A stretch of 64,000 bases of DNA from Anadara kagoshimensis (GCA_021292105.1 CM037869.1:43493990-43557989), one strand, 5' to 3'. Positions 42,193 through 53,087 are shown, counted from the stretch's first letter. Numbers and translations are program-made. The notes: generated by a model not told the origin, from the sequence alone.

Positions 42193-45100
42193 GTAAGTAC
42201 TTACATTATTTAACTTTTTTAAAACCGCAATTCAAAATTTTACCATAAAAGCCGATGAAATCTATTCAATTAGTGATGACCTGACAAATTTTTAAATCTG
42301 CTTAATTTTTTTTTTAATTTTAAAGATATCCATAGATTTAAATAATATCATCTGGAAATCACTCTAAGCTGGTAATTAATGTCTAAGTTTCAATTTCGTC
42401 GAAACTTTTTATATGCAGTATAATAAAATATCATCAAAATTTATCAGGAAAATCGAATGATTGTGAAACCGGGTCCTACACATGCATGCAAGTTTACTTT
42501 GTTCCCATATCATTCCCAAAATATTAAAATTCCCAAAATATTAAAATAGAAAAAGACTGATATTCTGCAACATTTAATTAATTAATTAATTTATTTATTT
42601 ATTTAGTTATTAATTAATGAACTTATTTATTTATTTATTTATGAATTAATGAACTTATTTATTTATTTATTTATTTACTAGTTTATTTTATGCAATGCTC
42701 TGAAATACCACTCAATTCAAATTAAGACTAGGTTCGAATATCGATAGTGCAGATCCTAGCATGAAAAAGTTTGTAAGGTTGCTTGCCGAATGTCAGTGGT
42801 TTTATCCAACATCCATGAACTGACCACCGCGATATAAATGAAATAATGTTGATGAGAGTAAAACACCATTACTTCACTGTACTCAGTCTCTTCTATTTTA
42901 GTGACCCCTGGTCAGTGCAAGTCATTTAACAGTAGCTGGGAGGAGTGGAGTAGTTGGACTGACTGCTCTGTGACTTGTGGGTTTGGTACATCAACAAGGT
43001 ACCGGGTATGGAAGAAGGACGGTATTATACTGAACTTTACATTCCGAGATATCAGAGAATGCTGGATACAGGCTCACTGTCCAGGTACATGCTTATATAT
43101 TAAACTTAAAAGACTAATACTCTTATCCATCGTACCTAAAGACTGGTACCCGGGGAATGGGTTTTAAGCATTTTAAATATAAAAAAAATCATATCACATA
43201 TAATACATAAAATTCTTAAAATCCACTCCCCGGGTACCTGTGGTACCTAACATGAGTTGCTATTTCTAACATTTAACCTTTAGGTTATTTTTGCTCTTGA
43301 CCATTTATTTCATATCAGTTTTATAACCATCAAATATGTTGGGTAATAGGTGATCACGTGGTAAAAACTACTGGGGTGTATATATGGACCGAACGGGCAA
43401 TAAATGATCTGATGTTGGACCAAGCGGACAATACACAGAGTTTATACGACCATTTACCAAAACGTCCCTATGGTTATGATTGGGGTTCGTTCAATAAAAT
43501 AAAAGCTATAGTTACTCATATACAGGACATTATGAAGATTTCCTCTGGCCAAGATATGGACCGTCATTTTGATATGGCCCTCGCCTGCTATATCAAAGTG
43601 ACGGGCCATATCCTGGCCCTCGATCAGTCCATAAATCTTCATAGTACCATGTGCATAAGTGACTATTGCTAAAGTATGTGCCTGTTTTTTAAGTTCATTG
43701 TTCATGGGGCGATGGACCGACTGGGATGGTATCCATAATTCAGCCCCTCGACAACCGAGCTTCGATTCCTTTTCGAATTTGTTAGCAAAGTGTTAAACTT
43801 TCTACAGGTCTAAACTGTATGTAATATGTATATGTTTCTATACATGTATTTCCAGTACGTACATGGATCCTTGGGGCGATGGGCCGACTGGGGTGGTATC
43901 TATATCTCAGCCCCTGACAACCGAGCTTCCACTGCTTTTCGTTAGCAAAGTGCTAAAATTTTGACAGGCCTGTACTGTATGTAATATGCATGTGTCTATA
44001 TTTCCAGTTCATGGATCATGGGGACGATGGGGCGACTGGGACGGAGTCCATATCTAAGCCCCGGGACAACCAAGCTTACACTTTTTTTCGTTACCAAAGT
44101 GTGTAACTTTCGACAGGTCTATATATACTGTATGTTTCTATATTTCTAGTTCATGGATCATGGGGACGATGGGCCGACTGGGATAGTTGTACAGCCATGT
44201 GTAATGGTGGTGTACATCGGCGTGTGAGGGTGTGCAACTTCCCTGTACCACAACATGGCGGCAGAGACTGTGACGGAGCTAAATGGGAAGTCAAAGAATG
44301 TAACAAAGAAGAATGCCCAAGTAAGTTTTAGATGTACTGAAGATTTTATAGTGACCAAAAAGAGGAACATATCCAATGAAATCGGGGGTTTTACAGTGAC
44401 CGACTATATGAGCATCTCTAATTAAAACGGTGATTTTATATTGATCACTTTAATCAAACGGAGAATTTCATAGTTAACAACAAGAGAAACATCATGTATT
44501 TCATTGTGACTGACAAGTTGAACACCTTCAATCAAACTGACGATTTTATAGAGATCAACTAGATTAACATTTCCAATAAAATCGGAAATTTACTCTTTTC
44601 GAACTCTACAGAGGTGTCTTTAGCGTGCACTATAGAGACACGGGACCTTGGTTTTGAGTTTCATCTGAAAGACTATTCTAGTATCGAGCTTTTTACAGCT
44701 CTAGTATGGACAGGAGATGAAAATCATCTCAGAAAATTTCCAAGTCTCGAGTGAGGTTCGAACCTCCATCCATTGACTTCGAAACCCACTGCGGTACCAC
44801 TAGGTCATGTCCGCTCACTGTGGATTTATGGACGAAAGATATTTGTTCAAATTTGAAACTTGAAGAATAAAATCTGGGCTTGGATAAAATGTAACCTCCT
44901 ATTATTTCGCTCAAATGTCCGTTTGCATTTGGCTGCCGCTCAAAAAATCAGACTTATCTCTCAAAATGCCCAACGCCTGTTTGTACTAGGTACCTATATT
45001 TTGTATTCTGGCTATGAGGGCTCACATTTTTCCATTAAAAATCATTTCTCTTTAACTGTTTCAGAGATCCCTTTTTGGTTTAAACTTTCACTTTGCACTA

Positions 45101-46231
45101 AATCACATTACCTTTGTGAAAGTCGGAAACACTGTGTAAGTCAGAGAGAAAGATGTGACGGAAAGTTAGACTGTCATGATGGGACAGACGAGAAAAATTG
45201 TTTGTTTTACATTCTTAGCTCTAAAGGTAAGTTCAGAATAGATAAAATTAGTTAATTCAGGAACTTTACAGGCGAAACAAAGAAAATTCGATCCCGCGCA
45301 AGTTGGTACTTCTTGCGTTTAAAGGGCATAACTCCGACTCGGGCGAGGAAAATGAACAGACGAACTCGGGTTAACTGGCAGTGATTTGCGCCTCTCCTTC
45401 TGACGTTGATGCTTTGCACAAAGTTTCGTTATATGGTGCTTAATAGTTTTTGGAGAATAACTCCGGTCAAGAAGTGTCTGGACAGACGGAAAGTCCGAAT
45501 TGAATATCCCCCTCTTTCTTCGAAAAGCGGTGGCTAATAATTGCACTTATAAATATATAGAAAACCTATATTTCAATATATACAGGACAAACCGTCAACG
45601 TGACAATTTCTGCTTTTCTATTGTCAATTTTCCCTTCCCATTCAGCAATATACATTCTTCACGCCTGCGTATTGCGTGTTTGTTTCAGAGATAATGCGCT
45701 ATGCATGTACATGTATGGTAGAGCTTGTTCCTATGCAACGAAGCAAGATACTTACAAATTAATTGTTGACTTGGGAATATTGGAACTCGACACAGAGGCT
45801 TATTGGGGCCCTGAAAAAGATTTATGGGCGTCATCATAATATTGTTAAGTACAATGTATGATGTTTCTGTAACCAAAATTATCGCCGATATACTACAGTA
45901 TTTGACGACCACTATTTATACGCTCTTTCCTTTTATACGTATGAGGTGTAGCTAGCAACACATTACATCAGTAAAAAATATCACCTCCGAGATGGTGGGA
46001 CGGGTTTATCTACATGTAGCTCTCAAGTGACAATTCTAGTTGTTTTAGATGAGGCAATTTTCTTGGGCAAGTTGTTTCAGGATATTCCGAATAAGGATAT
46101 TATATTTATTTTGTTGAGTAATAAACTTCGTTTTCTTCATTTTAGGCGTACCTCTGGCAGTGTGGAATGAAACGGCTTCAGTTTTGTTTTTAAGCTGTAT
46201 ATTACAGTTGTTGATGTATGTCCACAGATGA
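42138..46231 (+). CDS. TSP1-TSP1-LDLa protein with hydrophobic C-terminus, five exons
   Basis: Exons 42138-42192, 42902-43084, 44150-44320, 45065-45226 and 46146-46231 join in phase 1 at every junction and encode 218 residues. Order: signal peptide MGCLKNSVLTFLIFIFTQ; thrombospondin type-1 domain 1 with WSSWTDCSVTCG; TSP1 domain 2 with WADWDSCTAMCNGG; an LDL-receptor class A domain with six Cys and the calcium-cage pattern CDGKLDCHDGTDEKNC; then NETASVLFLSCILQLLMYV and a short end. The hydrophobic tail with only two or three residues after it resembles a GPI-attachment signal or a minimal membrane anchor. It should be an extracellular adhesive or ligand-binding protein. TSP1 and LDLa modules with symmetrical phase-1 exons are classic products of exon shuffling. 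Partner unknown. Joins are inferred from splice sites and phase; extra exons cannot be excluded. Confidence 0.75.
42193..42901. other. Intron 1; (ATTT)n repeat at about 42570-42685
   Basis: Contains an interrupted ATTT/TTAA simple repeat and, at about 42455-42478, GAATGATTGTGAAACCGGGT, a probable MITE-B end. Confidence 0.7.
42902..43084 (+). CDS. Exon 2, first TSP1 domain
   Basis: Acceptor CTTCTATTTTAG, donor CTGTCCAG then GTACAT. 61 codons. Cysteines and the W-x-x-W-x-x-C motif fit TSP1; the domain is short and its last part (FRDIRECWIQAHCP) replaces the usual arginine layers with fewer basic residues. Confidence 0.8.
43504..43670. repeat. Long imperfect hairpin in intron 2
   Basis: AGCTATAGTTACTCATATAC with TATGAAGATT at the left mirrors AATCTTCATAGTACCATG and GTGACTATTGCT at the right; the intervening GGACCGTCATTTTGATATGG mirrors TATCAAAGTGACGGGCC. 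The arms are about 80 bp. The opposing open frames of 104 and 83 codons here are an effect of the symmetry. Confidence 0.75.
43690..44149 (+). repeat. Array of truncated TSP1-exon starts fused to MITE-A ends
   Basis: Three units of about 142-155 bp precede the intact exon 3. Each has the first 30-37 bp of that exon (variants of GGGGACGATGGGCCGACTGG at 43701, 43856 and 44008) joined to MITE-A sequence ending GTTAAACTTTCGACAGG-like plus CTGTA. The second and third fragments keep an acceptor-like TTTCCAG immediately before them. Read in the gene's frame, the third fragment soon reaches a stop, so inclusion would truncate the protein. Confidence 0.85.
44150..44320 (+). CDS. Exon 3, second TSP1 domain
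   Basis: Acceptor TATATTTCTAG, donor TGCCCAA then GTAAGT (the first exonic A after CCA is the phase-1 base). Starts VHGSWGRWADWDSCTAMC and ends CNKEECP, with six Cys and basic residues RRVRV between the tryptophans and the disulfide end. Confidence 0.85.
44335..44830 (-). mobile_element. Degenerate tandem repeat, then a SINE-like unit (-)
   Basis: 44335-44600 has four loose repeats of about 65 bp with AATCGG...TTTTATAGTGA motifs. 44605-44830 carries GGTTCGAACCTCCATCC and GGTACCACTAGGTCATG, the complement of a tRNA-like head, and GACACGGGACCTTGG upstream, so it is a diverged tRNA-derived SINE. Confidence 0.5.
45065..45226 (+). CDS. Exon 4, LDL-receptor class A domain
   Basis: Acceptor TTAACTGTTTCAG, donor TCTAAAG then GTAAGT. 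Encodes IPFWFKLSLCTKSHYLC, RKHC, RERCDGKLDCHDGTDEKNC and a short linker FYILSSK. Confidence 0.85.
45310..45540. repeat. Dispersed repeat with GACTCGGGCGAGGAAAATGA
   Basis: Sequence such as GGGCATAACTCCGACTCGGG, ACAGACGGAAAGTCCGAATT and GAAAAGCGGTGGCTAATAAT resembles a dispersed element known to me from other bivalve genomic DNA; only one copy is present here. Confidence 0.45.
45712..45905 (-). repeat. Dispersed repeat R1, partial (-)
   Basis: TGGTAGAGCTTGTTCCTATG, GACTTGGGAATATTGGAACT and GGGCGTCATCATAATATTGT are the complement of the R1 3' half. Confidence 0.65.
46146..46231 (+). CDS. Exon 5, hydrophobic tail and stop
   Basis: Acceptor CTTCATTTTAG; 28 codons ending in TGA at 46229-46231. 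Chosen because it is the only downstream acceptor that stays in phase and gives a sensible C-terminus. Less certain than the other exons. Confidence 0.55.
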
Positions 46232-46907
46232 TCAGATTATTTAAAAGCCTGGACTACTTTCCCAAAAGAGCTTTCAAATGACAATATCAATTAGAATCGG
46301 TAATAGGATTGTAAAACCATATGTGTTCAGTGAAATAGGATGTACGTGCTGTTTGCAGAGCTGTCGAAATTGAACACTAGGCTAGCGATCGCAAATAAAT
46401 GCCGAATTGAAACCGGATGATAATCCCTGTCCGGTCATATAATAATTTCATTAGCACTGCTTGCATTATCATACTAACGGGAATCTTTAAAGGTGCATAC
46501 AAAATATTTAGTTACAAAAATTATGTTCGCTGACGACTGAAGTGAATACTGTTTTATACTGTTTTGAGGGTTTGTTTAAACATGGTTTTTACAAAAAGTA
46601 CAGTCAACCGTTGTATAACGAATTTCCGTACTTAAAAATTAACATTTCGTTTATTAAATTTAATACACAATTATATACATAATTATTTGTATGTATATAC
46701 ATTTATATGGATTCAGAGGCAATGGTTAAATGCCATTATATAAATCCGTCTCCAAATGCAATACAATTGATAGAAAAATGTAAGGAAACTCCCTTGCAAA
46801 GCGTTGAAAATGTGAGAACGGGACACAACCCGTGTAGGTTTTGGCACTGTTCAAAACGTGATGATTATCTTTCTTTGGATATTATAAATTCAATGACTAT
46901 GTCATCA
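46232..46907. other. 3' flank; MITE-A fragment near 46360
   Basis: AGCTGTCGAAATTGAACACT at about 46361 is a MITE-A end. A short CAGTCAACCGTTGTATAACG near 46601 resembles a pogo-like end without a partner. Nothing else seen. Confidence 0.55.
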
Positions 46908-47205
46908 AAAACAAACATACCAATGTACACGCAAACGTAAATCCAAAGCAAAGCCAAAACTTTGAAACTGACAATTTAAGTAAAACACGTGTATTTCCGC
47001 CAGGGAAGTGAGGCCAGGCGCTCCGGAAGGATAAACAAGGCATGTTTAGCTAGCTACACCCGCCTCGTGTAGAATCAAAATTGAGAATGAAAGTAACATG
47101 GAACTATGGTTCGTCAGATTATTTTGGATACAACAATATTAAGATGACGAAAATAAAAATTTTGAGGGCTTTCATAAGCTTAGTCTTGCAATATCCATAC
47201 ATAAC
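46908..47205 (+). repeat. Dispersed repeat R1, diverged
   Basis: AACAAACATACCAATGTACA, GAAGTGAGGCCAGGCGCTCC and TGTTTAGCTAGCTACACCCG. Confidence 0.75.
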
Positions 47206-47384
47206 CGATGCAGATGTTTACTATTAGCATGTAAATCAGCGTCTTGTTACAAATGTTGTGGTTTCTGTTTAATTTACAAAATGGAAGACATTATAAAATT
47301 GTATGTCACATACATATCATTCTTATGTTTTCAAAACATTTTATTTGCATTAAATGAAATAAAAAGATTGCTAGATTTAGGTTC

Positions 47385-47432
47385 AGGAAAAACCGTTGCT
47401 TTAAGAATGATTGTGAAAACATGGCCTGAAAT
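47385..47432. mobile_element. MITE-B end fragment
   Basis: AGAATGATTGTGAAAACATG matches the MITE-B right end. Confidence 0.4.
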
Positions 47433-47527
47433 ATTTCACAATAATGGTTAACTAGTAAAGAGTAAGAAGTTCACATACTGTTTCTATGCTGGAAGTAATT
47501 TACTAAGGACGTAACTCATTGAAAAAA

Positions 47528-47985
47528 ATACAGTACATACATGTCGAAATTTACACTAAGTTATTAACGAATAATTGTCGAATAGGCAGTTCACCTCAGC
47601 CCCTCGTTACCTACATTTCGACAGCTTTTTAATGCCTCCTGTCTTTAAAAGTATATCTTAAAATTTTTCCGACCACTACAGCACCTGTCGAAAGTTTAAC
47701 ACTAAGCTAACGAATTGGTGCCGAATCGCCAGCTTATCTTGGCCCTAATTAGCTCTATCTCGACAGTGGCTACCTATACATCTCTCGACAGCTTTTTGGG
47801 CAACAGCTGTTCATTTTTTGGCAACTCCACAGCCGAACTCGTCTCCATTTTGTGAAAACAGTGTTAAACTTGCAACAGGCCTGTACTGTAGCTACACAAA
47901 TCACGGTGAATCGACAACTAAGCTTCGGCTGCTTTTCGTTACCTACATGCAAGTGTTAAACTTTCGACAGACCACTACTGTCTTT
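47528..47985. mobile_element. Two overlapping MITE-A copies
   Basis: Left ends at 47530 (CAGTACATACATGTCGAAAT) and 47688 (CAGCACCTGTCGAAAGTTTA); right ends at about 47890 (TTGCAACAGGCCTGTACTGT) and 47985 (AACTTTCGACAGACCACTAC). The arrangement is end-end-start-start, as if one copy had inserted beside or within another or been partly duplicated. Confidence 0.65.
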
Positions 47986-49140
47986 CACAGCAACCATTAA
48001 ATAATAAATTGACAGACCATTTTTATGCTTGGAAGTAATACGGCAGTGACCCACCTTACTGAAAAACGTACGTATTTATTGATGTATTGATCAAAATCAG
48101 ATCATGATTGATAATTTTGTTCTAAAATAGAAGATTCCTGAATATGTTTGGTGATGCTATTGAAACAAGACTCCGAAACGCGTGTGCCTGAAGTAACCTA
48201 TTGAGAACTATTATTGAGACCTGATTTGTTCTTTGCCTTTTCGGTGCTTTCGTTTACTAGGCGGAAAAAACAAATATAGCCACTTACTATGAAAAAAATA
48301 GAAAAAAAGGAACGAAAAAATAGGTTAAACCCCAAAACCAGCCACCCTAAAGGACAAAAAAAAACAATACGCACAACGAGATAAAAATCGTCATTCTAAA
48401 AGATAAAAACGCCTTGCACCATAAGAAAATACAAAACGAAAACAATTGTTCCATTAAAAATTGTAACAAAGACAATAAGACCAAATAGAGCTAAACGGAT
48501 AGGCAAAATGGTAAATCCCTTTATCGGCCATCATAGGAAATCACGCTTTGATAAAACAAAGATCATGAAGAAAGATGTCGGCTGCTCAAACAGGAAAATA
48601 TCAGCTTTTTTATCGTTGAAGTGGAATTCCTAAATACGTCGTAAACTACTGTTTACACGAGCCATTGACTAACAAAGATCTTAATAGAAAATAGTTTTAA
48701 TTATCAGATGTTTCTAATATTAACGAGGATTTGTTAAAGTGTTGGCTGCTCCGATATCCATCACGTCTGCTTCAAAGATTGAATAAATGAATGGCGATCC
48801 ATTAGCTCTGGTCATCTAACGGTCTAGCCCCGCCAACAAATCCATCTAAGAAATACTTAACCTTAATTGGTCCCGAGATCGAACGGTCTAACCCTGTTAA
48901 TAGTTCTGTCTAAGACTGATATCTCTTTATCGTAATAGGTCCAGAGATCTGCCAATGATTCTTTTACTTTAATGAATCCATTCCTTGTCAAAATGGTTCC
49001 ACCTAAAACATTTGTCTCTTTTCTTAATAGACCCGGAGATCTAACTGTCTAACTCTGCCAATAATATTTCTCTCTTTTCCTGACCTTCTTGATGAATCCA
49101 TTCACTTAACGACCAAGCCTTGTCAATATTTCATCCGGGA
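47986..49140. other. Intergenic; degenerate repeats at 48800-49110
   Basis: From 48800 to 49110 motifs like GGTC(C/A)(C/A)GAGATC, CTGTCTAACTCTGCCAATA and CGGTCTAACCCTGTTAATA recur about every 90-100 bp. 48290-48480 is purine- and A-rich. No coding signal. Confidence 0.5.
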
Positions 49141-49142
49141 TA

Positions 49143-49352
49143 CAGTCCAGGCCTGCCGAAAGTTTAACACTGAATTAACGAAAAGGAATCGAAGCTAAAC
49201 TGCCAAGTGGCCGAGATATGGATAACTAGTTATGGTGACAAACGGCGAAAGATACATAGCATCTGCCGACAGGCTATGGAGATATAGTTAAAGACTACAT
49301 AAGATAAGTATGCCCTTTCTGTTAGCTTTGTGTTAAACTTTCGACAGGACTG
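49143..49352. mobile_element. MITE-A, full-length copy
   Basis: TA-CAGTCCAGGCCTGCCGAAAG at the left and AAACTTTCGACAGGACTGGA at the right; interior GCCGAGATATGGATAACTAG in reversed order. It immediately precedes the tandem array. Confidence 0.75.
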
Positions 49353-49360
49353 GACTCTAT

Positions 49361-51850
49361 TGACCATTCTAATGGAATCTATTTGTAACAGAAATCACTA
49401 ACAAATTAAACGGACATTTAGGAGAATGATATAATGTGATATGTTTATCAGGTGGCAAACTCCGATTTTCCTTGACATAAATCTACAGTACAGTCCTGTC
49501 AAAAGTTTAACACCAAGCCAACAAATTAGTGCCTCATCTCGGCTTCTCATGGCTATATCCCTACACCTTTTCGTTTTCGGAAACCACCATTTATCTCTTT
49601 TTCACCTGCTTTTGGTCACTGGCTATCTCTATTTCGGCCAATGGACAGACTAGCTTCGACTCCTTGAGTTGCGTCGGCACAATGTTGAACTTTCGACATG
49701 GCTGTATTGGATCAGATTGCTTTTTGACCATTCTAATCGAATATATTTGCTACGGAAAACGATAACAAATCAAACGGACATTTAGCAGAGTGATATAATG
49801 TAATAAGTTTATCAGGTGACAAACTCTGATTTTCTTTGACATAAATCTAAAGTGCAGACCTGTCGAAAGTTTAACACTAAGCTAACAAATTAGTGCAAAA
49901 CAGACAGCTCATCTCGGCTCCTTTTGGCTATATCCCGACAGCTTTTCGGAAACTACCATTTATCACTCTTTTCAGCCGCTTTTGGACACTGGTTATCTTT
50001 AATAATTTTGGCCAATGACAGACTAGCATCGACTCCTTTAGTTACACTGAGCCAACAAAACGCGTCGAATAGGTAGCTCATCTCGGCTCCTCTTGGCTTT
50101 ATCTCGACAGTTTTGCTGATATTTATATCTTCATCAGCCGCCTTTGGACACTGGCTATCTCTATTTCGGCCAATGGACAGACTAGCTTCGACTCCTTGAG
50201 TTGTGTCAGCACAATGTTGAACATTCGACATGGCTGTACTGAATCAGATTGCTTTTTGACCATTCTAATGGAATCTATTTGTTACAGAAGATGCTAACAA
50301 GTTAAACGGACATTTAGCAGAGTGATATAATGTGAAATGCTTATCAGGTGGCAAACTCAGATTTTCTTTGACATAAATCTAAAGTGCAGACTTGTCAAAA
50401 GTTTAACACCAAGCCAACAAATTAGTGCCTCATCTCGGCTTCTCATGGCTATATCACTACACCTTTTCGTTTTCGGAAACCACCATTTATCTCTTTTTCA
50501 CCTGCTTTTGGTCACTGGCTATCTCTATTCCGGCCAATGGACAGACTAGCTTCGACTCCTTGAGTTGCGTCGGCACAATGTTGAACTTTCGACATGGCTG
50601 TATTGGATCAGATTGCTTTTTGACCATTCTAATGGAATATATTTGCTACGGAAAACAATAACAAATCAAACGGACATTTAGCAGAGTGATATAATGTAAT
50701 AAGTTTATCAGGTGGCAAACTCCGATTTTCTTTGACATAAATCTAAAGTGCAGACCTGTCAAAAGTTTACCACTAAACTAACAAATTAGTGCCTCATCTC
50801 GGCTTCTAATGGCTATATCCCTACACCTTTTCGTTTTCGGAAACCTACCATTTATCACTCTTTTCAGCTGATTTTGGACACTGGCTATCTATATTTCGGC
50901 CAATGTATCTATGGCCTATTGACATAAATCTACAGCGCAGACAATACTATAAGCTAACAAATTAGTGCCGACTAAGCACCTCATCTCAGCTCCCGAAGGC
51001 GATATCCCAACAGCTTTTCGGAAACTGCCATTTATCTCTTTTTCAGTCGCTTTTGGACACTGATTATCTGTATTTTGGCCAATGGACAGACTAACTTCAA
51101 CACCCTGAGTTGCGTCAGCACAGTGTTAAACTTTCGACATGGCTGTATTGGATCAGATTGCTTTTTGACCATTCTAATGGAATCTATTTGTAACAGAGAA
51201 TATTCACAAATTAAACGGACATTTAGGAGAGTGATATAATGTGATAGGTTTATCAGGTGGCAAACCCCGATTTTCTTTGACATAAATCTACAGTGCAGAC
51301 CTGTCAAAAGTTTAACACTAAGCTAACGAATTAGTGCCGAGTAGGTGGCTCATCTCGGCTTCTCATGGCTATATCCCTACATCTTTTCGTTTTGGAAAAC
51401 TACCATTTATCACTCTTTTCAGCTAATTTTGGACACTGGCTATCTATATTTCGGCCAATGTATCTATGGCCTATTGACATAAATCTACAGCGCAGACAAT
51501 ACTATAAGCTAACAAATTAGTGCCGACTAAGCACCTCATCTCAGCTCCCGAAGGCGATATCCCAACAGCTTTTCGGAAACTGCCATTTATCTCTTTTCAG
51601 TCGCTTTTGGACACTGGTTATCTGTATTTTGGCCAATGGACAGACTAACTGCAACACCCTGAGTTGCGTCAGCACGATGTTAAACTTTTGACATTGCTGT
51701 ATTGGATCAGATTGCTTTTTGACCACTCTAATGGAATCTATTTGTTACAGAAAATGATAACAAATCAAACGGACATTTAGGAGAGTGATATAATGTCATA
51801 TGTTTATCAGGTGACAAGCTCCGAGTTTCTTTGACATAAATCTAATTGCT
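49361..51850. repeat. Tandem array with MITE-A in every unit
   Basis: The junction motif GACCATTCTAATGGAAT recurs at about 49362, 49724, 50259, 50621, 51168 and 51721, so units are about 362, 535, 362, 547 and 553 bp. Each unit joins MITE-A sequence (CAGACCTGTC(G/A)AAAGTTTA ... GTTGAACTTTCGACATGGCT) to a spacer (AAACGGACATTTAGCAGAGT, TTATCAGGTGGCAAACTCCG, TTTCTTTGACATAAATCTA). Longer units have a second partial MITE interior. The short frames shared between units are repeat translations. Confidence 0.9.
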
Positions 51851-52245
51851 AAGACTAAAAATGTATGTCCCTTGAGAAAGATAAGTAATTGCCAATAATT
51901 ACACCCCTGAAATCTCTATCCAATTATTTAGGCCTCTAGAGAATTAGCGAAACATTTATTTCTTATATTAATTGAGAAAAAATTACACCTCTATTAACAG
52001 TGATTTTGTTTGCCTAAAATTACTACCGAATAAAGGTAGTTTCCCCAGGCAAAAATTATCTAAATTTTCCCAATTTGACCACTAAAGTTTCCAAAAACAA
52101 ATTATTACAGTGTTAAACAAGCAAATTAAATCTATTTGTCCTTACTTAGAAACTGTTGTAGATATTGTAACAATATAAAATCTTTGAAATGAGGATCTTA
52201 AGCTTTAGCAAACATGTCATCATGGAGTTTGCTGTATTTCAGAAC
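51850..52245 (+). repeat. Array flank, duplicated at 60185-60585
   Basis: About 395 bp (ATTAATTGAGAAAAAATTAC, CAGTGATTTTGTTTGCCTAA, GTTGTAGATATTGTAACAAT, ATGAGGATCTTAAG) recurs at 60185-60585 with high identity and the same orientation, each time right after array-type sequence. Confidence 0.9.
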
Positions 52246-52327
52246 TAAAAAAAACGAGAAGGCAGTTTTTTCTTGTTTGGTTGTTTTTGTTTAATGTAAC
52301 AAAATTCAGTGCTCTCTTATTAGAGTT

Positions 52328-52432
52328 GTCATATACCATTTTTTGAATTTAATCATAAAATACATTCAAAAAATGGTCATATACCATTTTTTGAATGTAT
52401 TTTATGATTAAATTCAAAAAATGGTATATGAC
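52328..52432. repeat. Perfect 49-bp inverted repeat, 7-bp loop
   Basis: 52328-52376 and 52384-52432 are exact reverse complements (ends GTCATATACCATTTTTTGAA and TTCAAAAAATGGTATATGAC), separated by TCATATA. Each arm itself contains the mirrored pair CCATTTTTTGAAT and ATTCAAAAAATGG, so smaller hairpins can also form. No coding potential. Confidence 0.95.
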
Positions 52433-52489
52433 AGAGTGTACGGAACCGTAATGAAACTTGCAGCTGAAATTAAACTAGTATAGTTTTTA

Positions 52490-52645
52490 GCATTTTTCAC
52501 TTATATCGAGATCAGTTATTGGGTGTTGGAGAAACCAGAGTTCCCGGAGTGAGAAAAAAATCACCGACCGTCAACGAATGAAATGACAGAACTGTCTTTC
52601 ACTAGTAACTGTCCCGATCTGGATTCGATCTAGTCGGCAAGAAAA
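52490..52645 (-). mobile_element. SINE-E-like, diverged
   Basis: TTTTTCACTTATATCGAGAT, GTTGGAGAAACCAGAG and TGGATTCGATCTAGTCGGC (degraded B-box complement). Confidence 0.4.
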
Positions 52646-52649
52646 GTTG

Positions 52650-52943
52650 CGTTGAGTTGAATAATGGTGTTAAACGTCCTGTCAAGAATAATTCACTTAT
52701 ATCGAGACGTCGCCAGCTATAGACGAAGGTACATTATACAGCAGGGTTCTTTTTCGCACCACGCCTATCGTGACATGAGACCTCGTTTTAATTTCTCATC
52801 CGAAAGAACAATGACTTTCATTTCGTAATGCCAAGTGCATGGCGAAAGACCAGTTGGAAGTCTTGGGTGCGACCCGGTCGGGTTCGAACCCACGAGCGCC
52901 ATCTTACAGAGCGAGCACTCTACCAACTCAGTTGCCGCAACTT
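52650..52943 (-). mobile_element. SINE-A
   Basis: Tail GTTGAGTTGAATAATGGTG, body ATATCGAGACGTCGCCAGCT and CAGCAGGGTTCTTT, head CAGAGCGAGCACTCTACCAA (complement). The CTGTGCGTTGCGC block is deleted. Confidence 0.85.
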
Positions 52944-53087
52944 AGAACAGGATAAAAATAAAACAGCTTTTAATCGCCAAAGTTTGGTTTCTACTCACGA
53001 AAGGTCCTAGGGCGAGTAATTTAGCTTAACGAATGTTGTGGAACTCTCTTCTCTACCATTGTAGATTAAACGACTCGATGTAGCTGA

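Noticed and set aside
43358..43705. Opposing frames of 104 and 83 codons
   Set aside because: They lie over the intronic hairpin, whose symmetry produces open frames on both strands; no domain and no splice fit with the TSP1 gene.
45586..45716. Possible extra exon of the TSP1-LDLa gene beginning GQTVNVTISAF
   Set aside because: The acceptor and phase fit, but the frame runs into repeat R1 and no convincing donor follows; the exon at 46146 gives a complete protein instead.
49441..51726. Several 60-90 codon frames repeated along the array
   Set aside because: They recur only because the array units repeat, change frame between units and have no ATG context or domain.
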